In this document: one piece after another, positions 54,049 to 63,494 of the stretch | Numbering within the stretch: position 1 is the stretch's first letter | How the letters are laid out: each line of letters opens with the position of its first letter | NCBI RefSeq assembly: GCF_003865135.1 | Contig: NZ_BHZC01000001.1 | Location: 6,944,001 to 7,008,000 of the forward strand | Source of the DNA: Streptomyces chrestomyceticus JCM 4735 | GTDB taxonomy: Bacteria; Actinomycetota; Actinomycetes; Streptomycetales; Streptomycetaceae | DNA length: 64,000 nucleotides | Reading direction: 5' to 3' | Translations under genes and position numbers: made by a program | The notes under the pieces: generated by a model | The model's database searches: none | Seen by the model: only the letters and a program-made list of their open reading frames with translations | What the model was told of the DNA's origin: nothing

Positions 54049-55653
54049 CTACTGCCGCCGCAGCAGCCGCGACGCGCCCGCCGCGACCGTCGTCGCCAGG
54101 ACCCACCCGGCCAGGATCATGACCGCGGCGACCCACTGGGAGCCGCCGTCCGGCTTCCACGACGAGCCCTGGTAGAGATCGATCACCGGCAGCAGCAGGT
54201 CGAGGGAGTAGAGGTACGGGTTCCAGGGCGGCGCCTCGCCGGGTTTGAGGGCCGGGGGCGGGGACTGGGCGAAGTAGACCGTGCCGAGGGCCCACAGGAT
54301 CGCCATCCACACCGCGGCCCGCCCCGGCCGGTAGCCGTACGCCACCGTCCAGTCCTGGAGGACGCCCCACAGCTTGGCGGCCAGCGGCAGCGTCTCGCGC
54401 CGCCGCCGCTGCTTGGCGAGCAGCACCTCGCGGGCGTCGGAGTCCTCGCCGCTGCCGCGCAGGGCGGTGGCGAGCATCTCGTAGGGCTCCGGCGCGTACT
54501 CCGGCGTGGCGGCGGCCACCCACTCCAGCCGCCGGGACAGCGGGAAGTGGCCGCGCGGGATGAGCGTCTCGTAGTTGAAGCCCGCCATCCACAGGCCGCC
54601 GAGACCGGGCCAGCTCGCCGCCTTGTCGACCAGGTTGACGACCCGCGCGCCGGAGAGGATGACCCGTCCGCGCTGCGGCCGCTCGCCCAGGAAGCGCAGC
54701 TCCGGCGTCTGGATGCGGCGCAGCGACAGCTCCTGGTCGGCCTCCATGATGAAGCGGGCCTGCTCGAAGTCGACGGCGTCGCCGAAGCGCCCGTCGTCCA
54801 GCCGCATGCCGCCCTCGCACTCGAAGCGCTGCATCCGGGTGCCGCGGGTGGGGGTGTGGGTGATGCCGTACGGGGGTGTGGCGGTGGTGCTGGAGAACGG
54901 GGAGCTGGCCAGGCCGGCGCCGGTCAGGTAGAGGGTGCGCTCGACCGTCATCTGGGGGGCGTTCAGGGCGCGCCGCCCGTACGGGTTGCTCAGCCGGCTG
55001 CCGCGCAGGCTCAGCGACACGCCGATCGTCGCGCCGCGCAGCGACAGCTCGCCGTAGGACTCCATCATCTCGGCCTGGAGGTCCTGGGCGACGGTGAGCC
55101 CGTCCGCCATGACCGAGCGGCCCTGCCGGTCCTTGTGCACCACCGTCTGGTTGAGCAGCAGGTCCGTACCGATGTGCGCGTCCGTCAGACGGATGCCGGA
55201 GCGGACGACGCAGCGTGGCAGGTGCAGGTCGCCTTCGGTGTGCAGCCGGGCCGCCTCGATCCGGGGGATCGCGCAGCCGACCATCCGCAGGGTGGTGAAG
55301 CGGCTCTCGGGCAGCACGACCTCGTTCTGGAAGCGGCAGTCGCGCAGCTCCACGAATGGCTTGATCGTGCCGCCCGCAAGGTCGAGAGTGTCGGTGATGT
55401 ACGCGCCCGCCAGTTTCAGCGCGGAGACGCGTCCGGGCTGCGCGGGCGGTCCTTCCAGGAGCAGGAGCGCGACGATACGGGCGCGCACCCGCCGCTCCGG
55501 GCCCCACCGGAACTGCCCGTGCGGGTCGTCCCTGGCCGGGTCGCCGGTGCGCAGGTCGCAGGTGCTGCCGTTGCGGAACGCCTGCCACAGGCTCCACTCG
55601 GCAGGGTTCAGCATCAGCGCCGCGGGTGCGTCGCCCTCCTCCGGCGTGGCCAC
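54049..55653 (-). CDS. Membrane protein with a beta-helix-like N-terminal domain
   Basis: A 534-aa protein. Residues about 75-360 contain repeating blocks of 20-30 residues with regularly placed Leu/Ile and Gly (LKLAGAYITDTLDL, VELRDCRFQNEVVL, LSLRGATIGVSLSLRG, MRLDDGRFGDAVDFEQ), as in pentapeptide-type beta helices or bactofilins. Three membrane helices lie in the last 120 residues. No catalytic motif is seen. Some databases call similar Streptomyces proteins oxidoreductases, but nothing here supports that. GTG at 55653 follows GGGGGAAGG. It may be a scaffold at the membrane. Confidence 0.78.
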   Translation of the reverse strand: MATPEEGDAPAALMLNPAEWSLWQAFRNGSTCDLRTGDPARDDPHGQFRWGPERRVRARIVALLLLEGPPAQPGRVSALKLAGAYITDTLDLAGGTIKPFVELRDCRFQNEVVLPESRFTTLRMVGCAIPRIEAARLHTEGDLHLPRCVVRSGIRLTDAHIGTDLLLNQTVVHKDRQGRSVMADGLTVAQDLQAEMMESYGELSLRGATIGVSLSLRGSRLSNPYGRRALNAPQMTVERTLYLTGAGLASSPFSSTTATPPYGITHTPTRGTRMQRFECEGGMRLDDGRFGDAVDFEQARFIMEADQELSLRRIQTPELRFLGERPQRGRVILSGARVVNLVDKAASWPGLGGLWMAGFNYETLIPRGHFPLSRRLEWVAAATPEYAPEPYEMLATALRGSGEDSDAREVLLAKQRRRRETLPLAAKLWGVLQDWTVAYGYRPGRAAVWMAILWALGTVYFAQSPPPALKPGEAPPWNPYLYSLDLLLPVIDLYQGSSWKPDGGSQWVAAVMILAGWVLATTVAAGASRLLRRQ

Positions 55654-56136
55654 CGTGCCTTCCCCCTTTCGCCGCTCCCCCGAGCGGGTCCGTACCGTCC
55701 CGCGTCCGCGGGGTCCGCGTCCAACCGTTTCTGCACGCCGCCCGCCCGCTGCCGCGCGCCGTCGTACGGGCCGGACCGGCCTGGCAGCCGCTCCCGGGAG
55801 CCGCTTCCGCGCCCCGGCCCCCGTGCGTCCGCCCCGTCACTCCCTTTGCCCGTACGCCCGTACGAACCCCATGCCCGCTGCGTGAGCACCTGAACACGCG
55901 CGGTGAGGATCGCTTCGAGACGGTTTCGCGGCCGGCCGGGTGCGCGGCCGTGCGACCGGACCCCGGCGCGACTCCGGGACGTTCTCGGCGCCGCCCCGGC
56001 GCGATCCCGGCCCCGCCCCGGCGCGATCCCGGCCCCGCCCCGGCGCGCTCCCGGTGCCGTACCGCACCGACTGAGCTGTGTATCACCGACTGATACGGGC
56101 GCTCGGGCCCGGGAACGGGTCTGAGACACTGGAGGG
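55654..56136. repeat. Non-coding region upstream of hisD with a 22-bp tandem repeat
   Basis: CGCCCCGGCGCG(A/C)TCCCGG repeats start at 55992, 56014 and 56036, an exact 22-bp period, with decayed units before them. Between 56080 and 56096 lies the inverted repeat GTATCA-N5-TGATAC. GACACT at 56125-56130 is a possible -10 for hisD. The rest, 55654-55990, shows no gene. Confidence 0.6.
56080..56096. promoter_or_regulatory. Possible operator upstream of hisD
   Basis: GTATCA (56080-56085) and TGATAC (56091-56096) are perfect inverted 6-mers separated by CCGAC. It is AT-rich in a GC-rich surrounding and lies 41 bp upstream of the hisD start, where a repressor could block transcription. The protein that binds it is unknown. 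Confidence 0.35.
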
Positions 56137-57459
56137 GTGATCTCCCGAATCGATCTGCGCGGCGATGCCCTCCCCGAGGGCGGCGCCCTGCGCGACCTGC
56201 TGCCCCGTGCCGAGTTCGACGTGGAAGCCGCCCTGGAGAAGGTGCGGCCCATCTGCGAGGACGTACGCCATCGTGGGACGGCCGCGCTGATCGAGTACGC
56301 CCATCGGTTCGACGGGGTCGCCATCGAGCGTGTCCGGGTGCCCGCCGAGGCGCTTCAGCGGGCGCTCGCGGAGCTGGACCCGGCCGTCCGGGCCGCCCTG
56401 GAGGAGTCGATCCGGCGCGCCCGGATCGTCCACCGCGAGCAGCGCCGCACGGACGTCACCACCAAGGTCGTCCCCGGCGGCACGGTCACCGAGCGCTGGG
56501 TCCCGGTCGAGCGCGTCGGCCTGTACGTACCCGGTGGCCTGGCGGTTTACCCGTCCTCCGTGGTCATGAACGTGGTCCCCGCACAGGAGGCGGGCGTCGA
56601 CGGCGTCGCCGTCACCTCCCCGCCGCAGGCGGAGTTCGGCGGCCTGCCGCACCCGACGATCCTCGCCGCCTGCGCCCTGCTCGGCGTGGACGAGGTGTAC
56701 GCGGCCGGCGGCGCCCAGGCGATCGCCATGTTCGCGTACGGCACCGAGGAGTGCCGCCCGGTCAACCTGGTCACCGGCCCCGGCAACATCTACGTCGCCG
56801 CCGCCAAGCGCCTGCTCAAGGGCCGGATCGGCATCGACGCCGAGGCCGGGCCCACCGAGATCGCGGTCCTCGCGGACGCCACCGCCGACGCCGCGCACGT
56901 CGCCGCCGACCTGATCAGCCAGGCCGAGCACGACACGCTGGCCGCCGCCGTCCTGGTCACCGACTCGGCCGAACTGGCCGCCGCTGTCGAGACCGAGCTG
57001 AAGACCCAGGTGGCCGCCACCAAGCACACCGAGCGGATCAGCACCGCGCTGGCCGGCCGGCAGTCCGCGATCGTGCTGGTGGACGGTGTGGACGAGGGCC
57101 TGAAGGTGGTCGACGCGTACGGCGCCGAGCACCTGGAGATCCAGACCGCCGACGCGGCCGCCGTCGCCGCCCGGGTCCGCAACGCCGGCGCGATCTTCGT
57201 CGGCCCGTACGCGCCCGTCTCGCTCGGCGACTACTGCGCCGGCTCCAACCACGTGCTGCCCACCGGCGGCTGCGCCTGCCACTCCTCGGGCCTGTCCGTC
57301 CAGTCGTTCCTGCGCGGCATCCACGTCGTGGACTACAGCCGTGACGCGCTGGCCGAGGTCGCCCACCATGTGGTGACCCTCGCCGAGGCCGAGGACCTCC
57401 CGGCCCACGGCGCCGCGCTGAAGGCCAGGTTCGACTGGAAGATCCCGCAGGGCAAGTGA
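56137..57459 (+). CDS. hisD: Histidinol dehydrogenase
   Basis: A 440-aa zinc enzyme that performs the last two steps of histidine synthesis (histidinol to histidine). Motifs include [21 protein letters not shown] (shown in part as VGLYVPGG), [24 protein letters not shown] and SQAEHDT with the zinc ligands, and [10 protein letters not shown] near the C terminus. GTG at 56137; GGAGG is too close to it, and GACACT at 56125-56130 suggests a leaderless message. First gene of the operon; the stop overlaps hisC. Confidence 0.96.
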   Translation: MISRIDLRGDALPEGGALRDLLPRAEFDVEAALEKVRPICEDVRHRGTAALIEYAHRFDGVAIERVRVPAEALQRALAELDPAVRAALEESIRRARIVHREQRRTDVTTKVVPGGTVTERWVPVERVGLYVPGGLAVYPSSVVMNVVPAQEAGVDGVAVTSPPQAEFGGLPHPTILAACALLGVDEVYAAGGAQAIAMFAYGTEECRPVNLVTGPGNIYVAAAKRLLKGRIGIDAEAGPTEIAVLADATADAAHVAADLISQAEHDTLAAAVLVTDSAELAAAVETELKTQVAATKHTERISTALAGRQSAIVLVDGVDEGLKVVDAYGAEHLEIQTADAAAVAARVRNAGAIFVGPYAPVSLGDYCAGSNHVLPTGGCACHSSGLSVQSFLRGIHVVDYSRDALAEVAHHVVTLAEAEDLPAHGAALKARFDWKIPQGK

Positions 57460-58583
57460 GCGAGCACGTGACGAAGATCGACGACCTCCCCATCCGGGAC
57501 GAGCTGCGCGGCAAGTCCCCGTACGGCGCGCCCCAGCTTGACGTCCCCGTACGCCTGAACACCAACGAGAACCCGTACCCGCTGCCCGAGCCGCTGGTGC
57601 GGCGGATCGCCGAGCGGGTCACCGAGGCGGCCCGCGAGCTGAACCGCTACCCCGACCGGGACGCGGTCGAGCTGCGCACCGAACTGGCCGCCTACCTGAC
57701 GCGCACCGGCGGCCACGAGGTCACGACGGCCAACGTGTGGGCCGCCAACGGCTCCAACGAGGTCATCCAGCAGCTTCTCCAGACCTTCGGCGGCCCGGGC
57801 CGCACCGCCATCGGCTTCGAGCCCTCGTACTCGATGCACGGCCTGATCTCGCGCGGCACCGGCACCGGCTGGCTCTCCGGCCCGCGCAACGACGACTTCA
57901 CCATCGACGTCGAGGCGGCCGTGGCCGCCATCGGCGAGCAGCGGCCCGACGTGGTCTTCGTCTGCTCGCCCAACAACCCCACCGGCACCGCCGTCGCCGC
58001 CGAAACGGTTCTCGCGCTGTACGAGGCCGCGCAGGCGGCCCGCGCGGACACCGGCGGCGCGCTGGTCGTCGTGGACGAGGCGTACGGCGAGTTCAGCCAC
58101 CGCCCCTCGCTCCTCCCGCTGATCGAGGGCCGCCCGAACCTGGTCGTCTCGCGCACCATGTCCAAGGCGTTCGGCGCCGCGGGCCTGCGCCTGGGCTACC
58201 TGGCCGCCGACCCCGCCGTGGTCGACGCCGTCCAGCTCGTCCGCCTCCCGTACCACCTCTCGTCCGTCACCCAGGCCACCGCGCTCGCCGCCCTGGAGCA
58301 CACCGACACGCTCCTGAAGTACGTCGAGCAGCTCAAGCAGGAGCGCGACCGGCTGGTGGACGAGCTGCGCGCCATCGGCTGCGAGGTGGTCGACTCGGAC
58401 GCCAACTTCGTCCAGTTCGGGCGGTTCGAGGACCAGCACGCCACCTGGCGGGCCATCCTCGACCAGGGCGTCCTGGTCCGTGACAACGGCGTACCGGGCT
58501 GGCTGCGGGTCACCGCGGGAACCCCCGCCGAGAACGACGCGTTCCTCGACGCGGTCCGTGCAGTACTGAAGGAGAACCGATGA
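57456..58583 (+). CDS. hisC: Histidinol-phosphate aminotransferase
   Basis: A 375-aa class II PLP aminotransferase. [15 protein letters not shown] near the start binds substrate, NNPTG is the PLP-binding motif, VVDEAYGEF holds the conserved Asp and Tyr, and the PLP lysine is in [19 protein letters not shown] at 57456 overlaps the hisD stop as GTGA, and its own stop overlaps hisB as ATGA. Confidence 0.96.
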   Translation: MSEHVTKIDDLPIRDELRGKSPYGAPQLDVPVRLNTNENPYPLPEPLVRRIAERVTEAARELNRYPDRDAVELRTELAAYLTRTGGHEVTTANVWAANGSNEVIQQLLQTFGGPGRTAIGFEPSYSMHGLISRGTGTGWLSGPRNDDFTIDVEAAVAAIGEQRPDVVFVCSPNNPTGTAVAAETVLALYEAAQAARADTGGALVVVDEAYGEFSHRPSLLPLIEGRPNLVVSRTMSKAFGAAGLRLGYLAADPAVVDAVQLVRLPYHLSSVTQATALAALEHTDTLLKYVEQLKQERDRLVDELRAIGCEVVDSDANFVQFGRFEDQHATWRAILDQGVLVRDNGVPGWLRVTAGTPAENDAFLDAVRAVLKENR

Positions 58584-59173
58584 ACCGCGTTGGGCGCGTG
58601 GAGCGCACCACGAAGGAGACCTCGGTGCTGGTCGAGATCGATCTCGACGGCACCGGGCAGGTCGACGTGTCGACAGGGGTCGGCTTCTACGACCACATGC
58701 TCGACCAGCTCGGCCGGCACGGCCTCTTCGACCTCAAGGTCAAGACCGACGGCGACCTGCACATCGACACCCACCACACCATCGAGGACACCGCCCTCGC
58801 GCTGGGTGCCGCCTTCAAGCAGGCCCTCGGCGACAAGGTCGGCATCTACCGCTTCGGCAACTGCACCGTCCCGCTGGACGAGTCGCTGGCCCAGGTGACC
58901 GTCGACCTCTCCGGGCGCCCCTACCTGGTGCACACCGAGCCGGAGAACATCGCGCCGATGATCGGCACGTACGACACGACGATGACCCGGCACATCCTGG
59001 AGTCCTTCGTCGCGCAGGCGCAGATCGCCCTGCACGTCCACGTCCCGTACGGGCGCAACGCCCACCACATCGTGGAGTGCCAGTTCAAGGCGCTGGCCCG
59101 CGCGCTGCGCTACGCCAGCGAGCGCGACCCGCGCGCCGCCGGCATCCTCCCGTCCACCAAGGGAGCGCTGTGA
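58580..59173 (+). CDS. hisB: Imidazoleglycerol-phosphate dehydratase
   Basis: A 197-aa monofunctional HisB (no phosphatase domain, as usual in actinobacteria). Manganese-binding motifs are [14 protein letters not shown] and [14 protein letters not shown], with a second HHIVE set near the C terminus ([19 protein letters not shown]). ATG at 58580 overlaps hisC. Confidence 0.97.
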   Translation: MNRVGRVERTTKETSVLVEIDLDGTGQVDVSTGVGFYDHMLDQLGRHGLFDLKVKTDGDLHIDTHHTIEDTALALGAAFKQALGDKVGIYRFGNCTVPLDESLAQVTVDLSGRPYLVHTEPENIAPMIGTYDTTMTRHILESFVAQAQIALHVHVPYGRNAHHIVECQFKALARALRYASERDPRAAGILPSTKGAL

Positions 59174-59334
59174 ACGGCCTGTCCACCGTCTTCATCGTCC
59201 TCGGCCTCTTCCTGCTCGGCGGGCTCTACTCCTTCTGGAAGCAGGGCATGGGCAAGAGCGTCCTCGTCCTGCTGGGCATCGGCTCGGCCATGTGCCTGGT
59301 CGCCGGCATTCTCCGTCTGGATGTGTGGAATTGA
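59170..59334 (+). CDS. 54-aa membrane protein in the his operon
   Basis: A small protein with two hydrophobic helices, residues about 4-21 and 31-48, joined by [10 protein letters not shown], and ending RLDVWN. GTG at 59170 overlaps the hisB stop, and its own stop overlaps the first codons of hisH, so it is translated within the operon. Its place between hisB and hisH seems to be a feature of Streptomyces. The function is unknown. Confidence 0.8.
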   Translation: MNGLSTVFIVLGLFLLGGLYSFWKQGMGKSVLVLLGIGSAMCLVAGILRLDVWN

Positions 59335-59978
59335 GCACCGCACCCGCGAAGAAGGTCGTGGTCTTCGACTACGGCTTCGGCAACGTCCGCTCCGCCGAGC
59401 GCGCCCTCGCCCACGTCGGCGCCGACGTGGAGATCACCGGTGACTACGACAAGGCCATGAACGCCGACGGCCTGCTCGTCCCCGGCGTGGGCGCCTTCGC
59501 CGCCTGCATGAAGGGTCTGCGCGAGGCGCGCGGCGACTGGGTCATCGGCCGCCGCCTGTCCGGCGGGCGCCCCGTCATGGGTATCTGCGTCGGCATGCAG
59601 ATCCTCTTCTCGCGCGGCATCGAGCACGGCGTGGAGACCGAGGGCCTGGACGAGTGGCCCGGCACGGTCGGCCCGCTCAAGGCCGACGTCGTCCCGCACA
59701 TGGGCTGGAACACCGTCCAGGCACCGGAGGGCACGCGACTGTTCGACGGCCTGCCCGCCGACGCGCGCTACTACTTCGTGCACTCCTACGCCGTACGCGA
59801 CTGGGAGCTGGAAGTCGGCAACCCCAACATGCGCGCGCCCCAGGTCACCTGGGCCACGCACGGCGAGCCGTTCGTGGCCGCCGTCGAGAACGGCCCGCTG
59901 TGGGCCACCCAGTTCCACCCCGAGAAGTCCGGCGACGCCGGCGCCAAGCTGCTGTCCAACTGGACCAAGACCCTCTAG
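59325..59978 (+). CDS. hisH: Imidazole glycerol phosphate synthase, glutaminase subunit
   Basis: A 217-aa class I amidotransferase that feeds ammonia to HisF. The nucleophile Cys is in [10 protein letters not shown], and the His-Glu pair is in [12 protein letters not shown]. The start is GTG 59325 ([10 protein letters not shown]), overlapping the preceding small gene by 10 bases; TTG 59331 is an alternative. Mature family homology starts at [10 protein letters not shown] in either case. Confidence 0.94.
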   Translation: MELSTAPAKKVVVFDYGFGNVRSAERALAHVGADVEITGDYDKAMNADGLLVPGVGAFAACMKGLREARGDWVIGRRLSGGRPVMGICVGMQILFSRGIEHGVETEGLDEWPGTVGPLKADVVPHMGWNTVQAPEGTRLFDGLPADARYYFVHSYAVRDWELEVGNPNMRAPQVTWATHGEPFVAAVENGPLWATQFHPEKSGDAGAKLLSNWTKTL

Positions 59979-59989
59979 GACCCTCCGCG

Positions 59990-60715
59990 ATGAGCAAGCT
60001 CGAACTCCTCCCCGCCGTCGATGTCCGCGACGGCCAGGCGGTCCGCCTCGTGCACGGCGAGTCCGGCTCCGAGACGTCCTACGGCGACCCGTTGCAGGCC
60101 GCGCTGGCCTGGCAGCAGGCGGGCGCCGAGTGGCTGCACCTGGTCGACCTCGACGCGGCGTTCGGCACCGGCGACAACCGCGCGCAGATCGCCGAGGTCG
60201 CCCGGAGCATGGACATCAAGGTCGAACTCTCCGGCGGCATCCGCGACGACGCCTCGCTGGAGGCCGCGCTGGCCACCGGCTGCAAGCGGGTCAACCTCGG
60301 TACGGCGGCCCTGGAGACCCCCGAGTGGGTCGCCAAGGTCATCGCCGAGCACGGCGACAAGATCGCGGTCGGCCTGGACGTCCGGGGCACCACGCTGCGC
60401 GGCCGCGGCTGGACCCGCGACGGCGGCGACCTCTACGAGACGCTGGCGCGCCTGGACTCCGAGGGCTGCGCCCGCTACGTCGTCACCGACATCAACAAGG
60501 ACGGCACCCTCCAGGGCCCCAACCTGGAACTGCTGCGCAACGTCTGCGCCGCGACCGACAAGCCGGTCGTCGCGTCCGGCGGCGTCTCCTCCCTTGACGA
60601 CCTCCGCGCGATCGCCACCCTGGTACCGGAAGGCGTCGAGGGCGCCATCGTCGGCAAGGCGCTCTACGCCAAGGCATTCACCCTGGAAGAGGCATTGGAG
60701 GCCGTTTCGTCATGA
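59990..60715 (+). CDS. priA: Bifunctional HisA/TrpF isomerase PriA
   Basis: A 241-aa (beta/alpha)8 isomerase. In Streptomyces the single enzyme serves both histidine (ProFAR isomerase) and tryptophan (PRA isomerase) synthesis. The catalytic Asp11 is in [10 protein letters not shown], and the second Asp is in [25 protein letters not shown] and [11 protein letters not shown] supply phosphate-binding loops. Bifunctionality is inferred from the lineage; the sequence alone shows the HisA family. ATG at 59990, 11 bp after hisH; the stop overlaps the RidA gene. Confidence 0.92.
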   Translation: MSKLELLPAVDVRDGQAVRLVHGESGSETSYGDPLQAALAWQQAGAEWLHLVDLDAAFGTGDNRAQIAEVARSMDIKVELSGGIRDDASLEAALATGCKRVNLGTAALETPEWVAKVIAEHGDKIAVGLDVRGTTLRGRGWTRDGGDLYETLARLDSEGCARYVVTDINKDGTLQGPNLELLRNVCAATDKPVVASGGVSSLDDLRAIATLVPEGVEGAIVGKALYAKAFTLEEALEAVSS

Positions 60716-61107
60716 CCATCGAGCGCGCGCAGACCGACAGTCCCTGGGAAGAGATCATCGGCTTCGCGCGCGCCGTGGCGGCCGGCGACCGCGTCCTGGT
60801 CGCCGGCACGATGCCACTGGTCGACGGCGTGCTGTACGGGGAGGGCGACCCGTACGAACAGACGAAGGTCGCCTTCTCCAACGCGCTGGTGGCCCTGGAG
60901 CCGTTCGGGCTCGGGGCCGGTTCGGTCATCCGCACCCGGATGTACCTGACCCACGCGCGGGACGTGGACGAGGCGGCCCGCGCCCACAAGGAACTCTTCG
61001 ACGCCGTACGGCCCGCCGCGACCCTGGTCGTGGTCTCCGGCTTCGCCGACTCGCGCGTACTGGTCGAAGTCGAACTCGAAGCATTCAGAGAGGCCACGAG
61101 CACATGA
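60712..61107 (+). CDS. RidA/YjgF family protein
   Basis: A 131-aa protein of the RidA family, which hydrolyses reactive enamine/imine intermediates made by PLP enzymes. The trimer-interface motif [21 protein letters not shown] and the final [11 protein letters not shown] are visible; the Arg of IRTRMYL matches the catalytic Arg of active RidA in position. ATG at 60712 overlaps priA and the stop overlaps hisF, so it is embedded in the his operon. A role in protecting histidine synthesis is possible. Confidence 0.9.
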   Translation: MTIERAQTDSPWEEIIGFARAVAAGDRVLVAGTMPLVDGVLYGEGDPYEQTKVAFSNALVALEPFGLGAGSVIRTRMYLTHARDVDEAARAHKELFDAVRPAATLVVVSGFADSRVLVEVELEAFREATST

Positions 61108-61859
61108 CCCTGGCGGTCCGAGTCATCCCCTGCCTGGACGTGGACAACGGCCGGGTCGTCAAGGGCGTCAACTTCAAGAACCTCCGCGACGCCGGCGACC
61201 CCGTCGAGATGGCCAAGGTCTACGGCCAGGAGGGCGCCGACGAGCTGACCTTCCTCGACATCACGGCCTCCTCCGGCAACCGCGAGACCACCTACGACGT
61301 GGTCCGCCGCACCGCCGAACAGGTCTTCATCCCCCTCACGGTCGGCGGCGGCGTCCGTACCCCGGAGGACGTGGACAAACTCCTGCGGGCCGGCGCCGAC
61401 AAGGTCGGCGTCAACACCGCCGCCATCGCCCGCCCCGACCTGATCCGCGAGATCGCCGAACGCTTCGGCAGCCAGGTCCTGGTCCTGTCCGTCGACGCCC
61501 GCCGCACGGAGACCGGCTCCTTCGAGGTCACCACGCACGGCGGCCGCCGCGGCACCGGCATCGACGCCGTCGAATGGGCGCACCGCGCCGCGGACCTGGG
61601 CGCCGGCGAGATCCTCCTGAACTCCATGGACGCCGACGGCACCAAGGACGGCTACGACACGGAGATGATCGCCGCCGTCCGCAAGCACGTCACCGTCCCC
61701 GTCATCGCCAGCGGCGGCGCGGGCCGCCTGGCCGACTTCCCCCCGGCGGTCGAGGCCGGCGCGGACGCGGTACTGGCCGCCTCCGTCTTCCACTTCGGTG
61801 ATCTGCGGATCGGCGAGGTGAAGGAGACGCTGCGGGGGGCGGGGCATCCGGTGCGGTGA
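61104..61859 (+). CDS. hisF: Imidazole glycerol phosphate synthase, cyclase subunit
   Basis: A 251-aa (beta/alpha)8 enzyme that uses ammonia from HisH to form imidazole glycerol phosphate and AICAR. The first catalytic Asp is in [15 protein letters not shown] (residue 12), and the second Asp is in [17 protein letters not shown] at 61104 overlaps the RidA gene by four bases. It is the last his gene of this operon. Confidence 0.97.
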   Translation: MTLAVRVIPCLDVDNGRVVKGVNFKNLRDAGDPVEMAKVYGQEGADELTFLDITASSGNRETTYDVVRRTAEQVFIPLTVGGGVRTPEDVDKLLRAGADKVGVNTAAIARPDLIREIAERFGSQVLVLSVDARRTETGSFEVTTHGGRRGTGIDAVEWAHRAADLGAGEILLNSMDADGTKDGYDTEMIAAVRKHVTVPVIASGGAGRLADFPPAVEAGADAVLAASVFHFGDLRIGEVKETLRGAGHPVR

Positions 61860-61898
61860 AGGGCGCGCGGGGGCGCACGGGGGGCGGCGCACGTCCGG

Positions 61899-61951
61899 TT
61901 CACTCCTGGTAGTGAATCTGGTAGTGATCAAAGTGGCGCCGGGTCTAGCCT
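61899..61951 (+). promoter_or_regulatory. Promoter and likely autoregulatory operator of the TA-like pair
   Basis: TTCACT (61899-61904) and AGTGAA (61911-61916) form an inverted repeat. CTGGTAGTGA occurs twice, at 61906 and 61918, a 12-bp direct repeat. TAGCCT at 61946-61951 is a good -10, and transcription would begin at or next to the ATG (61958), so the message is probably leaderless. The repeats cover the -35 region, as expected for an antitoxin that represses its own operon. Confidence 0.5.
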
Positions 61952-61957
61952 GCGCAT

Positions 61958-62176
61958 ATGCCTGGAATCACGATTGAGTTCACCGAGGAAGAGCTGTCCG
62001 AACTGCGTGCCGAGGCCAAGGAGCGGGGCGTCGCGATCAAGCGGCTGGCACACGGGATACTGACCGAGAGCGTGGTGCGGCGGCGGCAACGGCAGAAGTT
62101 CGTCGAGGGTGCAAGCGAGAAGTTCGCGATCTTGGCGCCCGAGTTCATCGACTCCTTTGAGGAGGGGGACCGGTGA
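61958..62176 (+). CDS. Putative antitoxin
   Basis: A 72-aa protein with a short beta strand (GITIEFTEEEL) followed by two helices (SELRAEAKERGVAIKRLAHG and the next one), as in ribbon-helix-helix or Phd-like antitoxins, and an acidic C-terminal tail (FIDSFEEGDR) that could wrap the partner. ATG at 61958. The stop overlaps the next gene as GTGA. Assignment rests on size, fold-like pattern and pairing with a Fic-like protein. Confidence 0.7.
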   Translation: MPGITIEFTEEELSELRAEAKERGVAIKRLAHGILTESVVRRRQRQKFVEGASEKFAILAPEFIDSFEEGDR

Positions 62177-62547
62177 TCCTCACCGTCGACGCCGGCTGGA
62201 TCCTGGGCATCCAAGCCAGCCACGTCCCCAGCGACCCGCGTCTGCGTGACTGGGGCGCACTGCACGCCGTCGTGGAAAGGCACCGGTTCGAGAGGTTCGC
62301 AGGCGAGGTCTATTACGAGGAGACTCCGACACGAGCTGCCACGCTACTGGAAACCATGGTGCTCCTGCGGCCGTTCGAGGACTACAACGGCATCATCGGA
62401 GCTGCGTGCGCCTGGACGTACATGGAGGATTCCGGCGAGGATATTGCGCCGCCCCCAGGCGCGATGTCGCAACTGGTACGCGACCTCCGTGAGAAGCGGA
62501 CGGACCTGCTCGACGCCGCGCGGCGGCTGCGGAGCTGGAAGTCTTAG
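62173..62547 (+). CDS. Putative Fic/Doc-like toxin with a degenerate active site
   Basis: A 124-aa protein that resembles the short 'Fic family toxin component' proteins of Streptomyces. The segment R66PFEDYNG73 aligns with the Fic motif HPFxDGNGR, but His is replaced by Arg, and the first Gly by Tyr, so classical AMP or phosphate transfer is doubtful. The N terminus MILTVDAGWILGIQ and the C terminus DLLDAARRLRSW fit these small proteins. GTG at 62173 overlaps the antitoxin-like gene by four bases. Confidence 0.65.
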   Translation: MILTVDAGWILGIQASHVPSDPRLRDWGALHAVVERHRFERFAGEVYYEETPTRAATLLETMVLLRPFEDYNGIIGAACAWTYMEDSGEDIAPPPGAMSQLVRDLREKRTDLLDAARRLRSWKS

Positions 62548-62707
62548 GAGGTGCGGCCAGCGCGGTAAGTGACCGCGTGGGCCGCCGCGCGTAACGGGCC
62601 TATCGGGACAGCCGCTGTCCGATTCCCCCGTGGTGCTTGTGTTCATGGACGGGGCCTCCCTACCGTGCTGGCGTTCGGATCCCGGATGCCCACCGGAAGG
62701 ACGCCCC

Positions 62708-63478
62708 GTGATGATGTTCTCCCCGACCGGCCGTCACCGAGCACCCCGTCGCCGCAGTGGTGCGGGGCGATTACTCACCCGCGCCTCGACCGCGGCCGCC
62801 ACCCTCGCGCTGCCGGTCGTCGGCGCGTCCGTCGCCTCCGCCGCGGACGGCGGGACGTACACCGTCGCCCCCGGTGACAGCCTCTCCGAGATCGCCGCGA
62901 AGCAGGGCGTCAAGGGCGGCTGGGCGAAGCTGTACGCGAGCAATCGCTCGGCGGTCGGCGGTGATCCGGACCTGATCAAGGTCGGTACGAAACTGAAGCT
63001 CGGCGGTCCGGCCGCGGTCCCGCAGCGGCGCGCCTCCCGGACCGCCGAGCGGCCCGCCGTGCGCGCCGCGTCCGGCGACGCCGTACGGCCCGTCAGAGGC
63101 GGCACGCTCACCGCCGGGTTCGGGGCGGGCGGCGGCCACTGGGCCAACGGGCACACCGGGCAGGACTTCGCCGTACCCGTCGGCACCGCCGTCCGCGCCG
63201 CCCGCGGCGGGACCGTCGTGAAGGCGGGCTGGGGCGGCGCGTACGGGTACGAGGTCGTCGTCCGGCACCACAGCGGGTCGTACACGCAGTACGCGCACCT
63301 GTCGCAGATCCGGGTGCCGGTGGGCGCCACCGTCGGCGCCGGTGAGCGCATCGGGCGGTCCGGCGCCACCGGCAACGTCACCGGACCGCACCTGCACTTC
63401 GAGGTACGGGCCACCCCGGACTACGGGTCGGCGGTCGACCCGATGGCCTGGCTGCGCCGGCACGGGGCGTTCGACTAG
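62708..63478 (+). CDS. Secreted LysM / M23 metalloendopeptidase
   Basis: A 256-aa exported peptidoglycan hydrolase. A signal peptide with a basic start (RHRAPRRR) and an Ala/Leu-rich core ends near SVASAADG. A LysM domain (TYTVAPGDSLSEIAAKQGV, then LIKVGTKLKL) binds glycan, and a Pro/Arg/Ala linker leads to the M23 domain with zinc motif HTGQDFAVPVG and the closing HLHFEVR. GTG at 62708 is chosen because GGAAGGA lies 8-14 bp upstream; ATG codons 3 and 6 bp later are alternatives. It probably cuts cross-links during growth or germination. Confidence 0.92.
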   Translation: MMMFSPTGRHRAPRRRSGAGRLLTRASTAAATLALPVVGASVASAADGGTYTVAPGDSLSEIAAKQGVKGGWAKLYASNRSAVGGDPDLIKVGTKLKLGGPAAVPQRRASRTAERPAVRAASGDAVRPVRGGTLTAGFGAGGGHWANGHTGQDFAVPVGTAVRAARGGTVVKAGWGGAYGYEVVVRHHSGSYTQYAHLSQIRVPVGATVGAGERIGRSGATGNVTGPHLHFEVRATPDYGSAVDPMAWLRRHGAFD

Positions 63479-63494
63479 GCGGTGGCTACCCGCG

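Noticed and set aside
53203..55893. Plus-strand open frame of 896 codons opposite the LON-domain and beta-helix-like genes
   Set aside because: Arg/Pro/Ala-biased shadow frame; the minus-strand genes have clear domain patterns and starts.
55992..56057. Short CRISPR-like tandem array
   Set aside because: The 22-bp units abut without unique spacers, and no cas genes are present in the window.
62580..62707. Cyclic di-AMP (ydaO-type) riboswitch upstream of the LysM/M23 gene
   Set aside because: Such switches precede many Streptomyces wall hydrolase genes, but the conserved motifs are not found here; only a short GGACAGC/GCTGTCC hairpin is seen.
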